Source: a virus. Taken from it: a stretch of 23,203 bases of DNA. The DNA lies in the IMG/VR virus record IMGVR_UViG_3300042484_000765, positions 1 to 23,203 of that record. One strand, 5' to 3'. The notes under the pieces are model-generated. The model searched no databases, had not been told where the DNA came from, and worked only from the letters and a program-made list of their open reading frames with translations. Shown in pieces: positions 4,971 to 12,411 of this stretch (position 1 is its first letter; each line of letters begins with the position of its first letter). Position numbers and translations under genes: made by a program.

Positions 4971-6505
4971 TGTGTGGTGTACTGTTTGTGAAAAGTCAGC
5001 GGCCTCTTGGCCTTGACCTACACCTACAGGCAGTTGATAAGATACACGCCCGTGGCCCAGACTTTACGCATTACCAACATCACAACAATATTTTTATAGC
5101 ACAAACTGTGCTACACATTACCGGAGAAGATGAGTTTTACCATCGTCCTCGATCAGACTTCCTGGCCTACAATGGCGAAGTATACAACTATCGTTGGTTT
5201 GGCAAGCACAGTACAGACACCGAATTGGTTTATCGCACAGTACGAGAACAAAACTACAAAAAGTTTCCTTACTTTGAAGGACCATGGGCTTGGGTTTATA
5301 CTGACTTTGAGACGGTGAGATTTGCTACAGATCCACAGGGCGAACGCTGTTTGTATCGATACCAAGATGATGACATTTTGATTGTGAGCAGTGAAGTGTC
5401 GGCAATTTTGTGCTATGTCCAACCCCAAGTTCAAGTCGACGCTTGGAGTCAAAAACATTGGCCCACCATACAACACACACCTTACCAGGGCATCGAACGC
5501 TGTGAGCCAGGTCGATTGTATACCGAAACTGGTGCAAGTTTTCAACTTGACAGCATATTTGACTGGGGTCTCAATCCACAGTCCATGAGTGAATCAGAAG
5601 CACAAGAAGAATTTGATTGGATATTTGACAAAGTCATAGCGGACATGCGCCCTGCGGAACCTGCAGGATTGACCTTCAGTGGTGGTGTGGACTCTGGTAT
5701 CATACTGGCTGCCATGCCCGAGTTTGCAGGATTGTATACCACAGTGTGTGAAGGCAAAGACAGTGTGAGCTCAAGAATTAGAGAGTTTTTGACTGATCAA
5801 CAATGTCAACGACTTGTTGAGTTGCCTATGACTGAACGTGACTGGGCACAAGACTATATTGACATCATACAATGCACTCAAATGCCTGTGCAAAGTTGGA
5901 GTTTTGTAGGTCAATGGCACATTGCTCATCACTGTCAACAACGCATCTTGTTTACTGGCATAGCCGCTGATGAACTGTTTGGTGGATACGGTCAATACCA
6001 AAACATGCAATTTACTACAGACACATCTGCAAGTCCTTACAGTCGATTTGATCCATCTGACACAGCCAGCCAGCATCTTTGGAATCAATGTGTGTCTGCG
6101 TCACAAGGTCATGCAGGTGCTGCCACCTTGTTAATGGATTATCTTGTGCAGATCACAGCAGTTGATGCACGAGGTGTGGATACCATGACCATGGCACACA
6201 GTATAGAACCGCGTTCGCCTTTTATGCATCCTAAGATTGTAAAGTTTGCTCTCAACTTGCCTTGGCCGTTGCGGCAAGGCAAGCCCTTGTTACAAAACAG
6301 ATTTTTGCGGAAATGGTCCAAAGATTTGCTGTTGCCCAAACAAGGATTTGCAGGGCATTGCAACGACAGTTTGCCTTGGATGGGAGTAAATGTGCCTGCG
6401 TCGCTTGATCGATCTGCACAGTGGAAGCAAATTCAATCAGTTACTTTTTTACAATATTGTGATATTGATTCCAATCAACCAACGCATCAAACCATTCAGG
6501 AGTGA
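4970..6505 (+). CDS. Asparagine-synthase-like glutamine amidotransferase, 511 aa
   Basis: Both domains of AsnB-type enzymes are present. The N-terminal class II glutaminase starts with Cys2 (MCGVLF), has ARGPD at about 27-31 and YNGEVYNY at about 67-74. The synthetase domain has the PP-loop SGGVDS at 237-242, FTGIAADELFGGYG near 325-340 and SIEPRSPFMHP further on. It should hydrolyse glutamine, adenylate a carboxylate and release an amide. The length is slightly below E. coli AsnB (554). Relatives in glycan loci amidate sugar acids, and the neighbouring glycosyltransferase-like gene makes that plausible here; free asparagine synthesis is the alternative. The start overlaps the upstream stop, and its 3' end overlaps the convergent gene by 65 bp. 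Confidence 0.9.
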   Translation: MCGVLFVKSQRPLGLDLHLQAVDKIHARGPDFTHYQHHNNIFIAQTVLHITGEDEFYHRPRSDFLAYNGEVYNYRWFGKHSTDTELVYRTVREQNYKKFPYFEGPWAWVYTDFETVRFATDPQGERCLYRYQDDDILIVSSEVSAILCYVQPQVQVDAWSQKHWPTIQHTPYQGIERCEPGRLYTETGASFQLDSIFDWGLNPQSMSESEAQEEFDWIFDKVIADMRPAEPAGLTFSGGVDSGIILAAMPEFAGLYTTVCEGKDSVSSRIREFLTDQQCQRLVELPMTERDWAQDYIDIIQCTQMPVQSWSFVGQWHIAHHCQQRILFTGIAADELFGGYGQYQNMQFTTDTSASPYSRFDPSDTASQHLWNQCVSASQGHAGAATLLMDYLVQITAVDARGVDTMTMAHSIEPRSPFMHPKIVKFALNLPWPLRQGKPLLQNRFLRKWSKDLLLPKQGFAGHCNDSLPWMGVNVPASLDRSAQWKQIQSVTFLQYCDIDSNQPTHQTIQE

Positions 6506-7148
6506 TGTTGATTCCTGGGTGTGTTCGAGCATAGGCCACAAAGGCTGCCACACAATCTGATTCGCTGGGTGTGACCCATCTGGTTTGGTCACTGTTGTAT
6601 TCGTACCAATACATACCAAATGGTGCGGTAGGATCTGTCAGCCTAAAAGTAAACAACTGCCCATGTCTCGCACCACACAATTTAGCAAACTGATCCAACG
6701 TGTTCACAGGTTCTAAATGCTGGTATTGATTGGCTCTGTTGACATGTGTGCTTATGAATGCAGGGACAGTTTTAATTTCGGATATGCGTTCCAAACATCG
6801 CAATCTGCTATCTCCAGTGCCGGGAATTAGTGTGCTGTCTTGGTCTAATAACAACCAAGGTTTCACAATGCCTTGTGCTCGGATATCATGAATCCAAAGA
6901 TTTAGCTTGACCAAGTTGGCAATGTCGTAGTGGTTGCGTGGGTCGGCTGCAAATCCATCTATGCCGTCGTGATTGAGCCATTCCATGGCCCATCTACACA
7001 GTTCGCCAAGCCTTTGGTTTGTTGGTAAATTTTGAAATTCCGCATGTGGGTTCCAAAATAAACAATGTGCGCCATTATGCAGACTGTCTTGAACAGGATC
7101 TTGTGGACCAGGCCAGTGTGCTTCAACTAAGGGATTATTCCAGTACAT
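6441..7148 (-). CDS. Hypothetical protein, 235 aa
   Basis: I do not recognise this protein. It begins MYWNNPLVEAHWPG and is rich in Trp, His and Asn. Notable segments are AHCLFWNPHAEFQNLP, EWLNHDGIDGFAADPRNHYD, WLLLDQDSTLIPGTGDSRLR and HGQLFTFRLTDPTAPFGMYWYEYN. It has no membrane segment or signal peptide. It is the only minus-strand gene inside the plus-strand glycan segment, converging on the amidotransferase and divergent from 7172-8131. A late-type box ends five bases before its ATG. An AGGAG lies 15 bases before the ATG, too far for normal use and upstream of the predicted start of transcription. Confidence 0.75.
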   Translation of the reverse strand: MYWNNPLVEAHWPGPQDPVQDSLHNGAHCLFWNPHAEFQNLPTNQRLGELCRWAMEWLNHDGIDGFAADPRNHYDIANLVKLNLWIHDIRAQGIVKPWLLLDQDSTLIPGTGDSRLRCLERISEIKTVPAFISTHVNRANQYQHLEPVNTLDQFAKLCGARHGQLFTFRLTDPTAPFGMYWYEYNSDQTRWVTPSESDCVAAFVAYARTHPGINITPEWFDALVDWNQYHNIVKK

Positions 7149-7153
7149 AGATC

Positions 7154-7160
7154 TACTTAG
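7154..7160 (-). promoter_or_regulatory. Late-type promoter box (CTAAGTA) before 7148
   Basis: On the minus strand CTAAGTA runs 7160 to 7154, five bases before the ATG at 7148. It is identical to the box at 3846-3852, with the same spacing, and abuts the plus-strand box at 7160-7166. Confidence 0.5.
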
Positions 7161-7166
7161 TAAATA
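7160..7166 (+). promoter_or_regulatory. Late-type promoter box (GTAAATA) before 7172
   Basis: GTAAATA ends five bases before the GTG at 7172. It shares base pair 7160 with the minus-strand box, so two promoters of the same type stand back to back in a 23-bp gap. Confidence 0.55.
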
Positions 7167-7171
7167 CTCCT

Positions 7172-8131
7172 GTGAACTATGCTGAATTAATTGCTTGCAC
7201 TTTTCAACAGTTGGGCATAGACCTTATAGCCGAATACAACTGTTTCCAACCTCCTTACAACTCACACTCTGGATGGCCTTTGCGGTTGCCTGACGTTGAA
7301 TTTGGTCCACGCACCTTGGTATTACTACACTTTCAAGATTTTGTTACTCCGGGGCTGGCAGAAATAGCACAAGTTGAAGCACACTATGGTCAGTATGCTA
7401 ATCAGGTAGTGATAACGTATTGGAGCCATGGTCTAGACCAGTTGTACTCTGGACCCGTCAATCTCATCGAATTTAGCAATCACAATCTAGCAACCTGCCA
7501 ATCAATTGCCAAAAGACAATCAGAGTGGCTGCCATACTTCGATCAACTGCGCACTATGTCGTGGCAATGTTTGAATGGTCGTGAATGCGCACACCGCCAG
7601 CGAGTGGCTGATGTTCTTCAAACGTGGCCCAATGGTGTGTTAAGTTATGGCAATCAAATTGCATTACCTGAGTGGGCGTATTCAACATATAGTGGCACAG
7701 AAAACGATGAAAACTTTGTGCGACTATCACCATTGTATTCTCAATGTGCTGTGAACATTGTGACAGAAACACAATATGATGCCAGACCAGGCATAGTTAC
7801 TGAAAAAACTTTACAAGCAATGATTGCTGGACAGGTGCCTGTTGTGATTGGGCATCCAGGCATTGTGCAAGATTGTCAAGAACTAGGATTTGATATGTTT
7901 GAAGATTTAGTAGACTTATCATATGACTGGTTGCCAAATGACCAACGAGCCGAGGCTGCCTTAGAACTCAATCGAGAGTTAATACTAGGCAATTGTGATC
8001 TCACACCATATCAACAACGATTAAAACGTCAGCAAAATTTTGTTCTTGATGCGTACCCTAAATGGATACGAGCAAACTTTGTGCGTCAAGCACAATCATG
8101 TGCGACTCAAAAAGGTCAACCACTTTTCTAG
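7172..8131 (+). CDS. Glycosyltransferase-like protein (paralog B), 319 aa
   Basis: The conserved C-terminal block is clear: NIVTETQ, IVTEKTLQAMIAGQVPVVIG, CQELGFDMFEDLVDLSYD. This makes it the closest visible relative of 17081-18118 and 20139-21140. The middle of the protein (about 100-180) includes HRQRVADVL, comparable to the HRVKFYHLM segment of 17081-18118. A GT10 or exostosin-like sugar transfer role is inferred. The GTG start at 7172 is chosen because the late-type box lies immediately before it. There is no Shine-Dalgarno. The 3' end overlaps the convergent gene at 8096-8461 by 36 bp. Confidence 0.8.
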   Translation: MNYAELIACTFQQLGIDLIAEYNCFQPPYNSHSGWPLRLPDVEFGPRTLVLLHFQDFVTPGLAEIAQVEAHYGQYANQVVITYWSHGLDQLYSGPVNLIEFSNHNLATCQSIAKRQSEWLPYFDQLRTMSWQCLNGRECAHRQRVADVLQTWPNGVLSYGNQIALPEWAYSTYSGTENDENFVRLSPLYSQCAVNIVTETQYDARPGIVTEKTLQAMIAGQVPVVIGHPGIVQDCQELGFDMFEDLVDLSYDWLPNDQRAEAALELNRELILGNCDLTPYQQRLKRQQNFVLDAYPKWIRANFVRQAQSCATQKGQPLF

Positions 8132-8461
8132 ATCGCCGTACATGGCCAACATCATTGCTTGTTTGCTACCAAACAAAACGATCTGCGGGTTTTTGCCAAT
8201 CTTGATATAGTAAGGGCAATCTAATTTTTTATCTAAAATTAGCAGATGTCTAGCAATAGCACTCAAGTTGGTCGGAACAGCAAACCAATATGTTTCTAAA
8301 TCACAAGTACCAATGGCCATGAATCCAGCATTGGTTAGTCTAAATCCTCCGCCATCTCTAAAATTCATCCACCATGCCTTGCAAGCTTCATCATAGGTCA
8401 GTCGATCATCTTCAGGAAGACCTGCCAATATGTATTCAGTAATTTGTTGTTTAGTTAGCAT
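8096..8461 (-). CDS. Hypothetical protein, 121 aa
   Basis: This mixed alpha/beta protein begins MLTKQQITEYILAGLPEDD. Residues about 28-48 (ACKAWWMNFRDGGGFRLTNAG) and the later DCPYYIKIGKNP and VLFGSKQAMMLAMYGDLEKW segments look like the conserved core. I have the impression of a family common in T4-like aquatic phages but cannot name it. It overlaps the end of 8451-8747 by 11 bp and is presumably co-transcribed with it. No catalytic motif is evident. Confidence 0.8.
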   Translation of the reverse strand: MLTKQQITEYILAGLPEDDRLTYDEACKAWWMNFRDGGGFRLTNAGFMAIGTCDLETYWFAVPTNLSAIARHLLILDKKLDCPYYIKIGKNPQIVLFGSKQAMMLAMYGDLEKWLTFLSRT

Positions 8462-8747
8462 TGGGGTACACAGTGTCCCCAGACTTTAAAAGCACCACTG
8501 AAAACTTTGTGGTCTGAAACTGTGTGTTAAGTTTGCGAGCTAGATTTTTAGCATGCCCAGGATTAGAAAAACTTACTTTTTTGTACTTGGGTCCAGGATA
8601 CTGGGTCAGCATGTTTGAAGTTTTTAAGTTGATCGGTTTGTTGTCGTAAAAAACTGCCCACACGCCTTCCGAGGCCAATACTTGCTCGGTCTTGTAGGTT
8701 TGTTTGTTGGTGATTTCAATTAGCACCTGTGGCTTAGGTCTTGACAT
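8451..8747 (-). CDS. Hypothetical protein, 98 aa
   Basis: This basic protein begins MSRPKPQVLIEITNKQTYK. A beta-strand-rich first half includes GVWAVFYDNKPINLKT; a helix (HAKNLARKLN) and a final strand (KFSVVLLKSGD) follow. Its sequence does not match a family I know. GGAG lies eight bases before the ATG, and a GATAAATA box is further upstream, so it may begin a late transcript running into 8096-8461. Confidence 0.8.
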   Translation of the reverse strand: MSRPKPQVLIEITNKQTYKTEQVLASEGVWAVFYDNKPINLKTSNMLTQYPGPKYKKVSFSNPGHAKNLARKLNTQFQTTKFSVVLLKSGDTVYPNAN

Positions 8748-8763
8748 AGATAAACTCCATGTT

Positions 8764-8771
8764 TATTTATC
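8764..8771 (-). promoter_or_regulatory. Late-type promoter box (GATAAATA)
   Basis: On the minus strand GATAAATA matches T4 TATAAATA at seven of eight positions. It lies in the 31-bp gap between 8779-8991 and 8451-8747. The predicted start leaves a leader of about ten bases carrying the GGAG. This one is not leaderless, unlike the boxes at 3846, 7154 and 7160. Confidence 0.5.
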
Positions 8772-8778
8772 CCAATAA

Positions 8779-8991
8779 CTATGTAGATTTGAAACTGCCA
8801 CCTGACAAAACCACCTCAATTGGCTCATTTACAGAGGTCTGTTGTTGGCGTGATTGCTCTAGTGCCAACAACAGTTTGGTTATATCACCATGCAAGTCCT
8901 TGGCATCACGCATGGGCATAACAAGATCTTTTTGGCCGCGGCTTTCTGCTGCCTTGATTGAGTCAATAAACCGATTGATGTGCAAACTCAT
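8779..8991 (-). CDS. Hypothetical helical protein, 70 aa
   Basis: The N-terminal two thirds are predicted helical (FIDSIKAAESRG, MRDAKDLHGDITKLLLALEQ). The Gln-rich hinge SRQQQ precedes a short tail ending SGGSFKST. The heptad-like spacing of leucines and isoleucines could form a coiled coil. The ATG overlaps the MazG-like stop as ATGA. The function is unknown. The fixed position after the MazG gene suggests co-expression only. Confidence 0.8.
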   Translation of the reverse strand: MSLHINRFIDSIKAAESRGQKDLVMPMRDAKDLHGDITKLLLALEQSRQQQTSVNEPIEVVLSGGSFKST

Positions 8992-9341
8992 CGCAGGTAT
9001 TGTTTCAAGTTAGGTGGCTGCCATCCTTCAGGTTTGAGAATTTTGCCATCTTCTCTACGCAACACAACACCAGTTCCTGCATCTATTTTGGCCATGTTTG
9101 AGCCATGCACTTCTTTCCAGGCACCTTCTGTGTCTACGCCAATTGAGTGCAATGCACCAATGGTCACAACTAGAATGTCAATTAGTGCATCAACATCATC
9201 TTCTCTAGTGGTCGAATCTTCTAATTCTTGTACTTCTTCTTTGATAAGAGTGTAATATAATTTATACTGTTCGACGTTTTCAATACCAGTAGTTTGGCCT
9301 GATGCCAACATAAACATTTGGTGGTCTTTAAATGGATTCAT
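8988..9341 (-). CDS. MazG-like nucleotide pyrophosphohydrolase, 117 aa
   Basis: The all-alpha MazG/HisE-type core is visible. KEEVQELED at about residues 34-42 gives the EExxE-like metal site, and DDVDALIDILVVTIGAL at about 48-64 gives the second acidic helix. The C-terminal EVHGSNMAKID and LRREDGKILKPEGWQPPNL segments are typical of the phage and HisE-like branch that contacts substrate phosphate. Such enzymes hydrolyse (d)NTPs or related nucleotides to monophosphates. Phage versions are thought to alter nucleotide pools or alarmone signalling. The gene overlaps both neighbours. Confidence 0.85.
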   Translation of the reverse strand: MNPFKDHQMFMLASGQTTGIENVEQYKLYYTLIKEEVQELEDSTTREDDVDALIDILVVTIGALHSIGVDTEGAWKEVHGSNMAKIDAGTGVVLRREDGKILKPEGWQPPNLKQYLR

Positions 9342-9771
9342 TTGCTTGTTCCTTTGTGTAAAATGGTCCTTGATACTTATATCGTTCTAGTGCGATCAAT
9401 TTGGGATTACGCACAACTTTCCATGCACGATGTTGTTTTACTGTGTACCAACCGGCTGCAAACCACGACTTGGAATTTTCTTGTTTGGTAAACAGTGGCA
9501 ATTTTAACCGCACGTTCCACAATCCGTTGTGGGCCTTGCACCCAGTTTCGTATCCATGCACTGAGTCATTTGGCGTTGCTGTGACTGTTTCGGGAGGTTC
9601 AAATGTGATGTCGATCACTTCTCTAACCATGGGCATGGTTTTGTAATTGGATATTTGATTTTGTATTTTTACAACATACCCATCTGCACTGGCTTCAATG
9701 TTGCCAATCTTTTGATTGTTTTGTTTGAGAATCCAGTATTGGTTGTCAATTACTGGTTTTGCTACGATCAT
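9328..9771 (-). CDS. Hypothetical protein, 147 aa
   Basis: This beta-rich protein begins MIVAKPVIDNQYWILKQNN. The central part has HGYETGCKAHNGLWNVRLKLPLF. The C-terminal part (WYTVKQHRAWKVVRNPKL, YKYQGPFYTKEQA) looks well conserved and reminds me of a small protein next to the exonuclease gene in T4-like marine phages; that is memory, not a search. No catalytic motif is apparent. The ATG overlaps the exonuclease stop by 4 bp, and its end overlaps the MazG-like gene by 14 bp. Confidence 0.8.
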   Translation of the reverse strand: MIVAKPVIDNQYWILKQNNQKIGNIEASADGYVVKIQNQISNYKTMPMVREVIDITFEPPETVTATPNDSVHGYETGCKAHNGLWNVRLKLPLFTKQENSKSWFAAGWYTVKQHRAWKVVRNPKLIALERYKYQGPFYTKEQANESI

Positions 9772-10802
9772 TTTAAGACTCCTTGATATGTTTGATTCAG
9801 CCAGCGACCAATTGGTTCAGCTTGGTCACTCAACTTGGTAAGTTCATACTTGCCGCAAAATTTAAGAAAGTGTGCGCCCACCATGCCCGTGTCTTTGTTA
9901 CTGACTTGTTCACAAATCACAGCGTCCACAACATCTTTCACTGCTTGTGGTTGTGCTGTGAGATCGATCAGCGTGACATTGCGTTCGTAATCTGTCAGCA
10001 CCTTGTGTTCAACTTGTTCATGGTCAGACCAACGTTGCAACATGAGATTGTTCCAAGAATAGCCTTTCTTGTCTCGATCCTCAAAGGCTTCTGTAAGTCC
10101 CACTTGATTCTTGGTGCCTTTCACACGCACACCTGGATAAGCCGAAAACACATTGTCGCCAGGATCGCCACGCATGCACTTCAAGAACAATACCCATTTC
10201 TGATAATCAGTCGGAGCCACAAAGCTCCGGTCAGCTTTGCCTACTTTGATCTTTGAATTGCTTTCGATTGTAAAACTCAATTGGTTACCTTTGGCATCTG
10301 TTACGCCATCAACACTGAACAGGTGATCGTTTATACCGTTGTATAATTGACAATTGGGTGCAACCAACTGAACGAAGTCTGAATCACTGCTGACAATAAT
10401 ATGTTCATCTTGGGGGTGTAATGCAATCCAGCGGCCTATGATATCGTCCGCTTCTGCTGTTGCGCAACGAATTACGCTACAATTTGTTTTCTCAGACAAG
10501 TATTTAGTCAGCTCATCATAGGTTTCCCAAAACAACTTGTCCTCTTCTGCTTCAGTTTCACTCATGGCACCGCGGGCCACAGCACGATTGGCTTTGTAGG
10601 GTTTGTAGTGGTCCTTGCGCCAACTGCGTCCCTCCAGTGCGAAAACCACGTGATCCACACCAAAACGTCTAGCTACCTTGTTGGCGCTCATCATGGTCAA
10701 GTGTAACGCAAAGCCCAATTTGGTCCATGTATCGCTGGCCCTGTGTGCTGAGTGTCGGGCACGGAAAAACATGTTGGCAGTATCAATCAGTAGATATTTC
10801 AT
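9768..10802 (-). CDS. rnh: 5'-3' exonuclease / RNase H of the FEN family (T4 Rnh type), 344 aa
   Basis: The acidic residues expected for a flap nuclease are in place: D7 in LLIDTANMFFR, the FALEGRSWRKDHYKPYK block at about 54-70 with basic residues for the arch, E117 with D119-D120 in ATAEADDII, and D140 with D142 in SSDSDF. A helix-hairpin-helix-like region follows (MRGDPGDNVFSAYPGVR, about 205-220). T4 RNase H has 305 residues and removes RNA primers and flaps during lagging-strand replication; the same is expected here. This is the best replication marker in the window and supports the T4-like assignment. The start overlaps the end of the SGNH-like gene by 20 bp. Confidence 0.9.
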   Translation of the reverse strand: MKYLLIDTANMFFRARHSAHRASDTWTKLGFALHLTMMSANKVARRFGVDHVVFALEGRSWRKDHYKPYKANRAVARGAMSETEAEEDKLFWETYDELTKYLSEKTNCSVIRCATAEADDIIGRWIALHPQDEHIIVSSDSDFVQLVAPNCQLYNGINDHLFSVDGVTDAKGNQLSFTIESNSKIKVGKADRSFVAPTDYQKWVLFLKCMRGDPGDNVFSAYPGVRVKGTKNQVGLTEAFEDRDKKGYSWNNLMLQRWSDHEQVEHKVLTDYERNVTLIDLTAQPQAVKDVVDAVICEQVSNKDTGMVGAHFLKFCGKYELTKLSDQAEPIGRWLNQTYQGVLK

Positions 10803-11511
10803 TAGGGCGGTCCAGAAGTTTGTGTTGTTTCATGTATTGTAACACATATTTGGACCAAAAGCTATGGCCGTTGGCTCCAAAGTGATAACTTTTGGGATTC
10901 ACGTGTTCGAATCCGTTGTTTTTTAATACAGCGTTCCAACTGTGTTCTCTTGAGTAAGGTTGGATATAGTGATTTTGCCAATCTCTTTGATTTGGTATGT
11001 CATTGAATGTGCTGTTGCCACTGTAGAACAAATGCCGCACATTGAGATCCTTTAGTCGGCAGTGTAGATGCCATATTTTGTTGTGCCATTCATTTGTTTT
11101 TTGAGCCCAATCCACATCCACAATATACTGACGATATCTAAATTCAAGCTCTGGTGGCACCATATCTACTCCACTAGCGTTTACTTGATAGTATTGGCCT
11201 TCATGCACCCATTCTTCTCGTTCCCAAGTGGTCCATTGAATCACCATCACAGTATTATACAAACGATCGTAGTTTTTTTGCATCCAATCTGTGGTGGTAC
11301 GCAATATACGATCATTGCTGGCTGCTGTTTCGGCATCACAGTAAAATTCAGTGTTGAGCATTCGGCTCAGATGCCGCCCCCAACTGGCTTCCAAGTTGAT
11401 TGGATGAGGCCTGCGGTCAATGCCATACCGTCCATCATCCACAGCAAAACAATCAGGCACCACTGCTTCGGCAGCCGCTGTATGGCTGCAACCATTCACG
11501 TACAATATCAT
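10783..11511 (-). CDS. SGNH/GDSL-like protein, 242 aa
   Basis: The N terminus ILYVNGCSHTA places a serine where the SGNH nucleophile sits (GCS instead of GDS). Near the C terminus, SYHFGANGHSFWSKYVL supplies histidines that could complete a catalytic site. A glycine in block II and NST (SGNSTFND) are also present. Members hydrolyse or transfer acyl esters. Phage relatives are often annotated only as SGNH-like. A second, diverged SGNH-like protein is at 19409-20149. Activity on host or phage glycan is inferred from the surrounding sugar genes. Confidence 0.65.
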   Translation of the reverse strand: MILYVNGCSHTAAAEAVVPDCFAVDDGRYGIDRRPHPINLEASWGRHLSRMLNTEFYCDAETAASNDRILRTTTDWMQKNYDRLYNTVMVIQWTTWEREEWVHEGQYYQVNASGVDMVPPELEFRYRQYIVDVDWAQKTNEWHNKIWHLHCRLKDLNVRHLFYSGNSTFNDIPNQRDWQNHYIQPYSREHSWNAVLKNNGFEHVNPKSYHFGANGHSFWSKYVLQYMKQHKLLDRPNEISTD

Positions 11512-11984
11512 CGCTTGAGCAATACTTTTTCTGTTTCGGCTGCCACCACACGCTTGCGCAAACTTGAACTTGAGAACGAGTGATCTCTGCCGTTGAACAC
11601 AATCTCAATGCCACGATTATAACACTCATCACGACCGGTAAAGTCTTTGTCACAATACTCTACACCCAGCACCCGAACATCCAAGGGCAGGATCAATAGA
11701 AGGTCACAGAGATCCTGTTCGGTTTGGTACACAACAACTTCATCAACGTAACGGCATGCAGCCAGCTGTATCTGTCTCTCCACAATACTTTGTATCGGAT
11801 GATTCTTAGTCTCAGGCCTATCGATAGTTGGATCTGTTTGGAGCCCACAGATGAGGTAGTCGCAGTGATTCTTTGCTTCAGAAAGCATGGCGATGTGGCC
11901 TGCGTGGAGCATGTCAAAGGTTGAGAAAGTGATGCCAATTTTTTTACCTTCTGATTTGAGTTGTTTGATGTGATTGAATATCAT
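11508..11984 (-). CDS. Cytidylyltransferase-like nucleotidyltransferase, 158 aa
   Basis: The HxGH-type motif is clear (TFSTFDMLHAGH, HAGH at 27-30), followed by an ILSEAK-like helix (MLSEAKNHCD). RDHSFSSSSLRKR near residues 133-145 matches the SSS-x-x-R nucleotide-binding end motif of TagD and HldE-type transferases. These enzymes join a nucleotide to a sugar phosphate or glycerol phosphate. The length suits a single-domain enzyme (TagD about 130, RfaE/HldE C domain about 160). The substrate is unknown; a nucleotide-sugar for the nearby glycosyltransferases is plausible. It overlaps 11981-12379 by ATGA. Confidence 0.85.
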   Translation of the reverse strand: MIFNHIKQLKSEGKKIGITFSTFDMLHAGHIAMLSEAKNHCDYLICGLQTDPTIDRPETKNHPIQSIVERQIQLAACRYVDEVVVYQTEQDLCDLLLILPLDVRVLGVEYCDKDFTGRDECYNRGIEIVFNGRDHSFSSSSLRKRVVAAETEKVLLKR

Positions 11985-12379
11985 CCTATTTCGCTTCTTC
12001 CATCTCCAAGATCACGCTTCTGCACATACATGCCAGAGTTTTTAATTGCTTGTTCTTGTTCCCATGTTTCCATCACAACATGTCGGCAAATATTTTGGAA
12101 CCACCGATCCACAATCTCGCCATCGGAGTCTGTGGGCTTCATCATGTAGCCGGCCTTGACCAAGCGAGCCACAAAAATTTCATTCCAGTCTAGTTCAAAT
12201 GCACCTTGATGCAGGTTGTTGAGATCCACATCCATGCTGAGCACAGCCACATATGGTTCGCCTTTTTCTGTGGCTATTTGTTTTGCAGTTTTTTCTGGCG
12301 GTTCTACTGCCTTGACTTTAGCAACTTTTTCTGCCACAGGTTGCGGCTTCTTTGCTTTTTTCTTAAACCATTCAAACAT
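11981..12379 (-). CDS. Hypothetical protein, 132 aa
   Basis: The start is set at MFEWFKKKAKKP because AGGAG lies about eight bases before this ATG; the frame is open upstream, but there it runs opposite the end of QueE. A basic N terminus (about 1-15) and a Lys/Val/Pro linker lead to a C-terminal domain (about 45-132). That domain has EPYVAVLSMDVDLNNLHQGAFELDWN, read here in two parts (strand DVDLNN, then WNEIFVARLVKAGYM), and a DRWFQNICRHVV helix. The family is unknown to me but looks like a conserved T4-like phage protein. Confidence 0.8.
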   Translation of the reverse strand: MFEWFKKKAKKPQPVAEKVAKVKAVEPPEKTAKQIATEKGEPYVAVLSMDVDLNNLHQGAFELDWNEIFVARLVKAGYMMKPTDSDGEIVDRWFQNICRHVVMETWEQEQAIKNSGMYVQKRDLGDGRSEIG

Positions 12380-12411
12380 ATCCAATACTCCTAACATTGC
12401 GTCTGGTGTAA

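Noticed and set aside
5391-6088. Additional small genes on either strand within the amidotransferase gene
   Set aside because: The amidotransferase domains are continuous through this segment. The alternative frames lack start signals.
9783-10256. Plus-strand frame of about 157 codons opposite the exonuclease
   Set aside because: The exonuclease has all catalytic motifs on the minus strand. The opposite frame shows no domain and no initiation signals.
11068-11583. Long plus-strand open frame of about 170 codons
   Set aside because: It runs opposite the SGNH-like and nucleotidyltransferase genes, which have motifs, ribosome sites and overlaps. The plus frame has no ribosome site and an amino-acid make-up typical of an antisense shadow.
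11611-11625. TATAAT on the minus strand inside the nucleotidyltransferase gene
   Set aside because: No -35 at 16-18 bp (only TTTACC at 15 bp) and no gene start shortly downstream.
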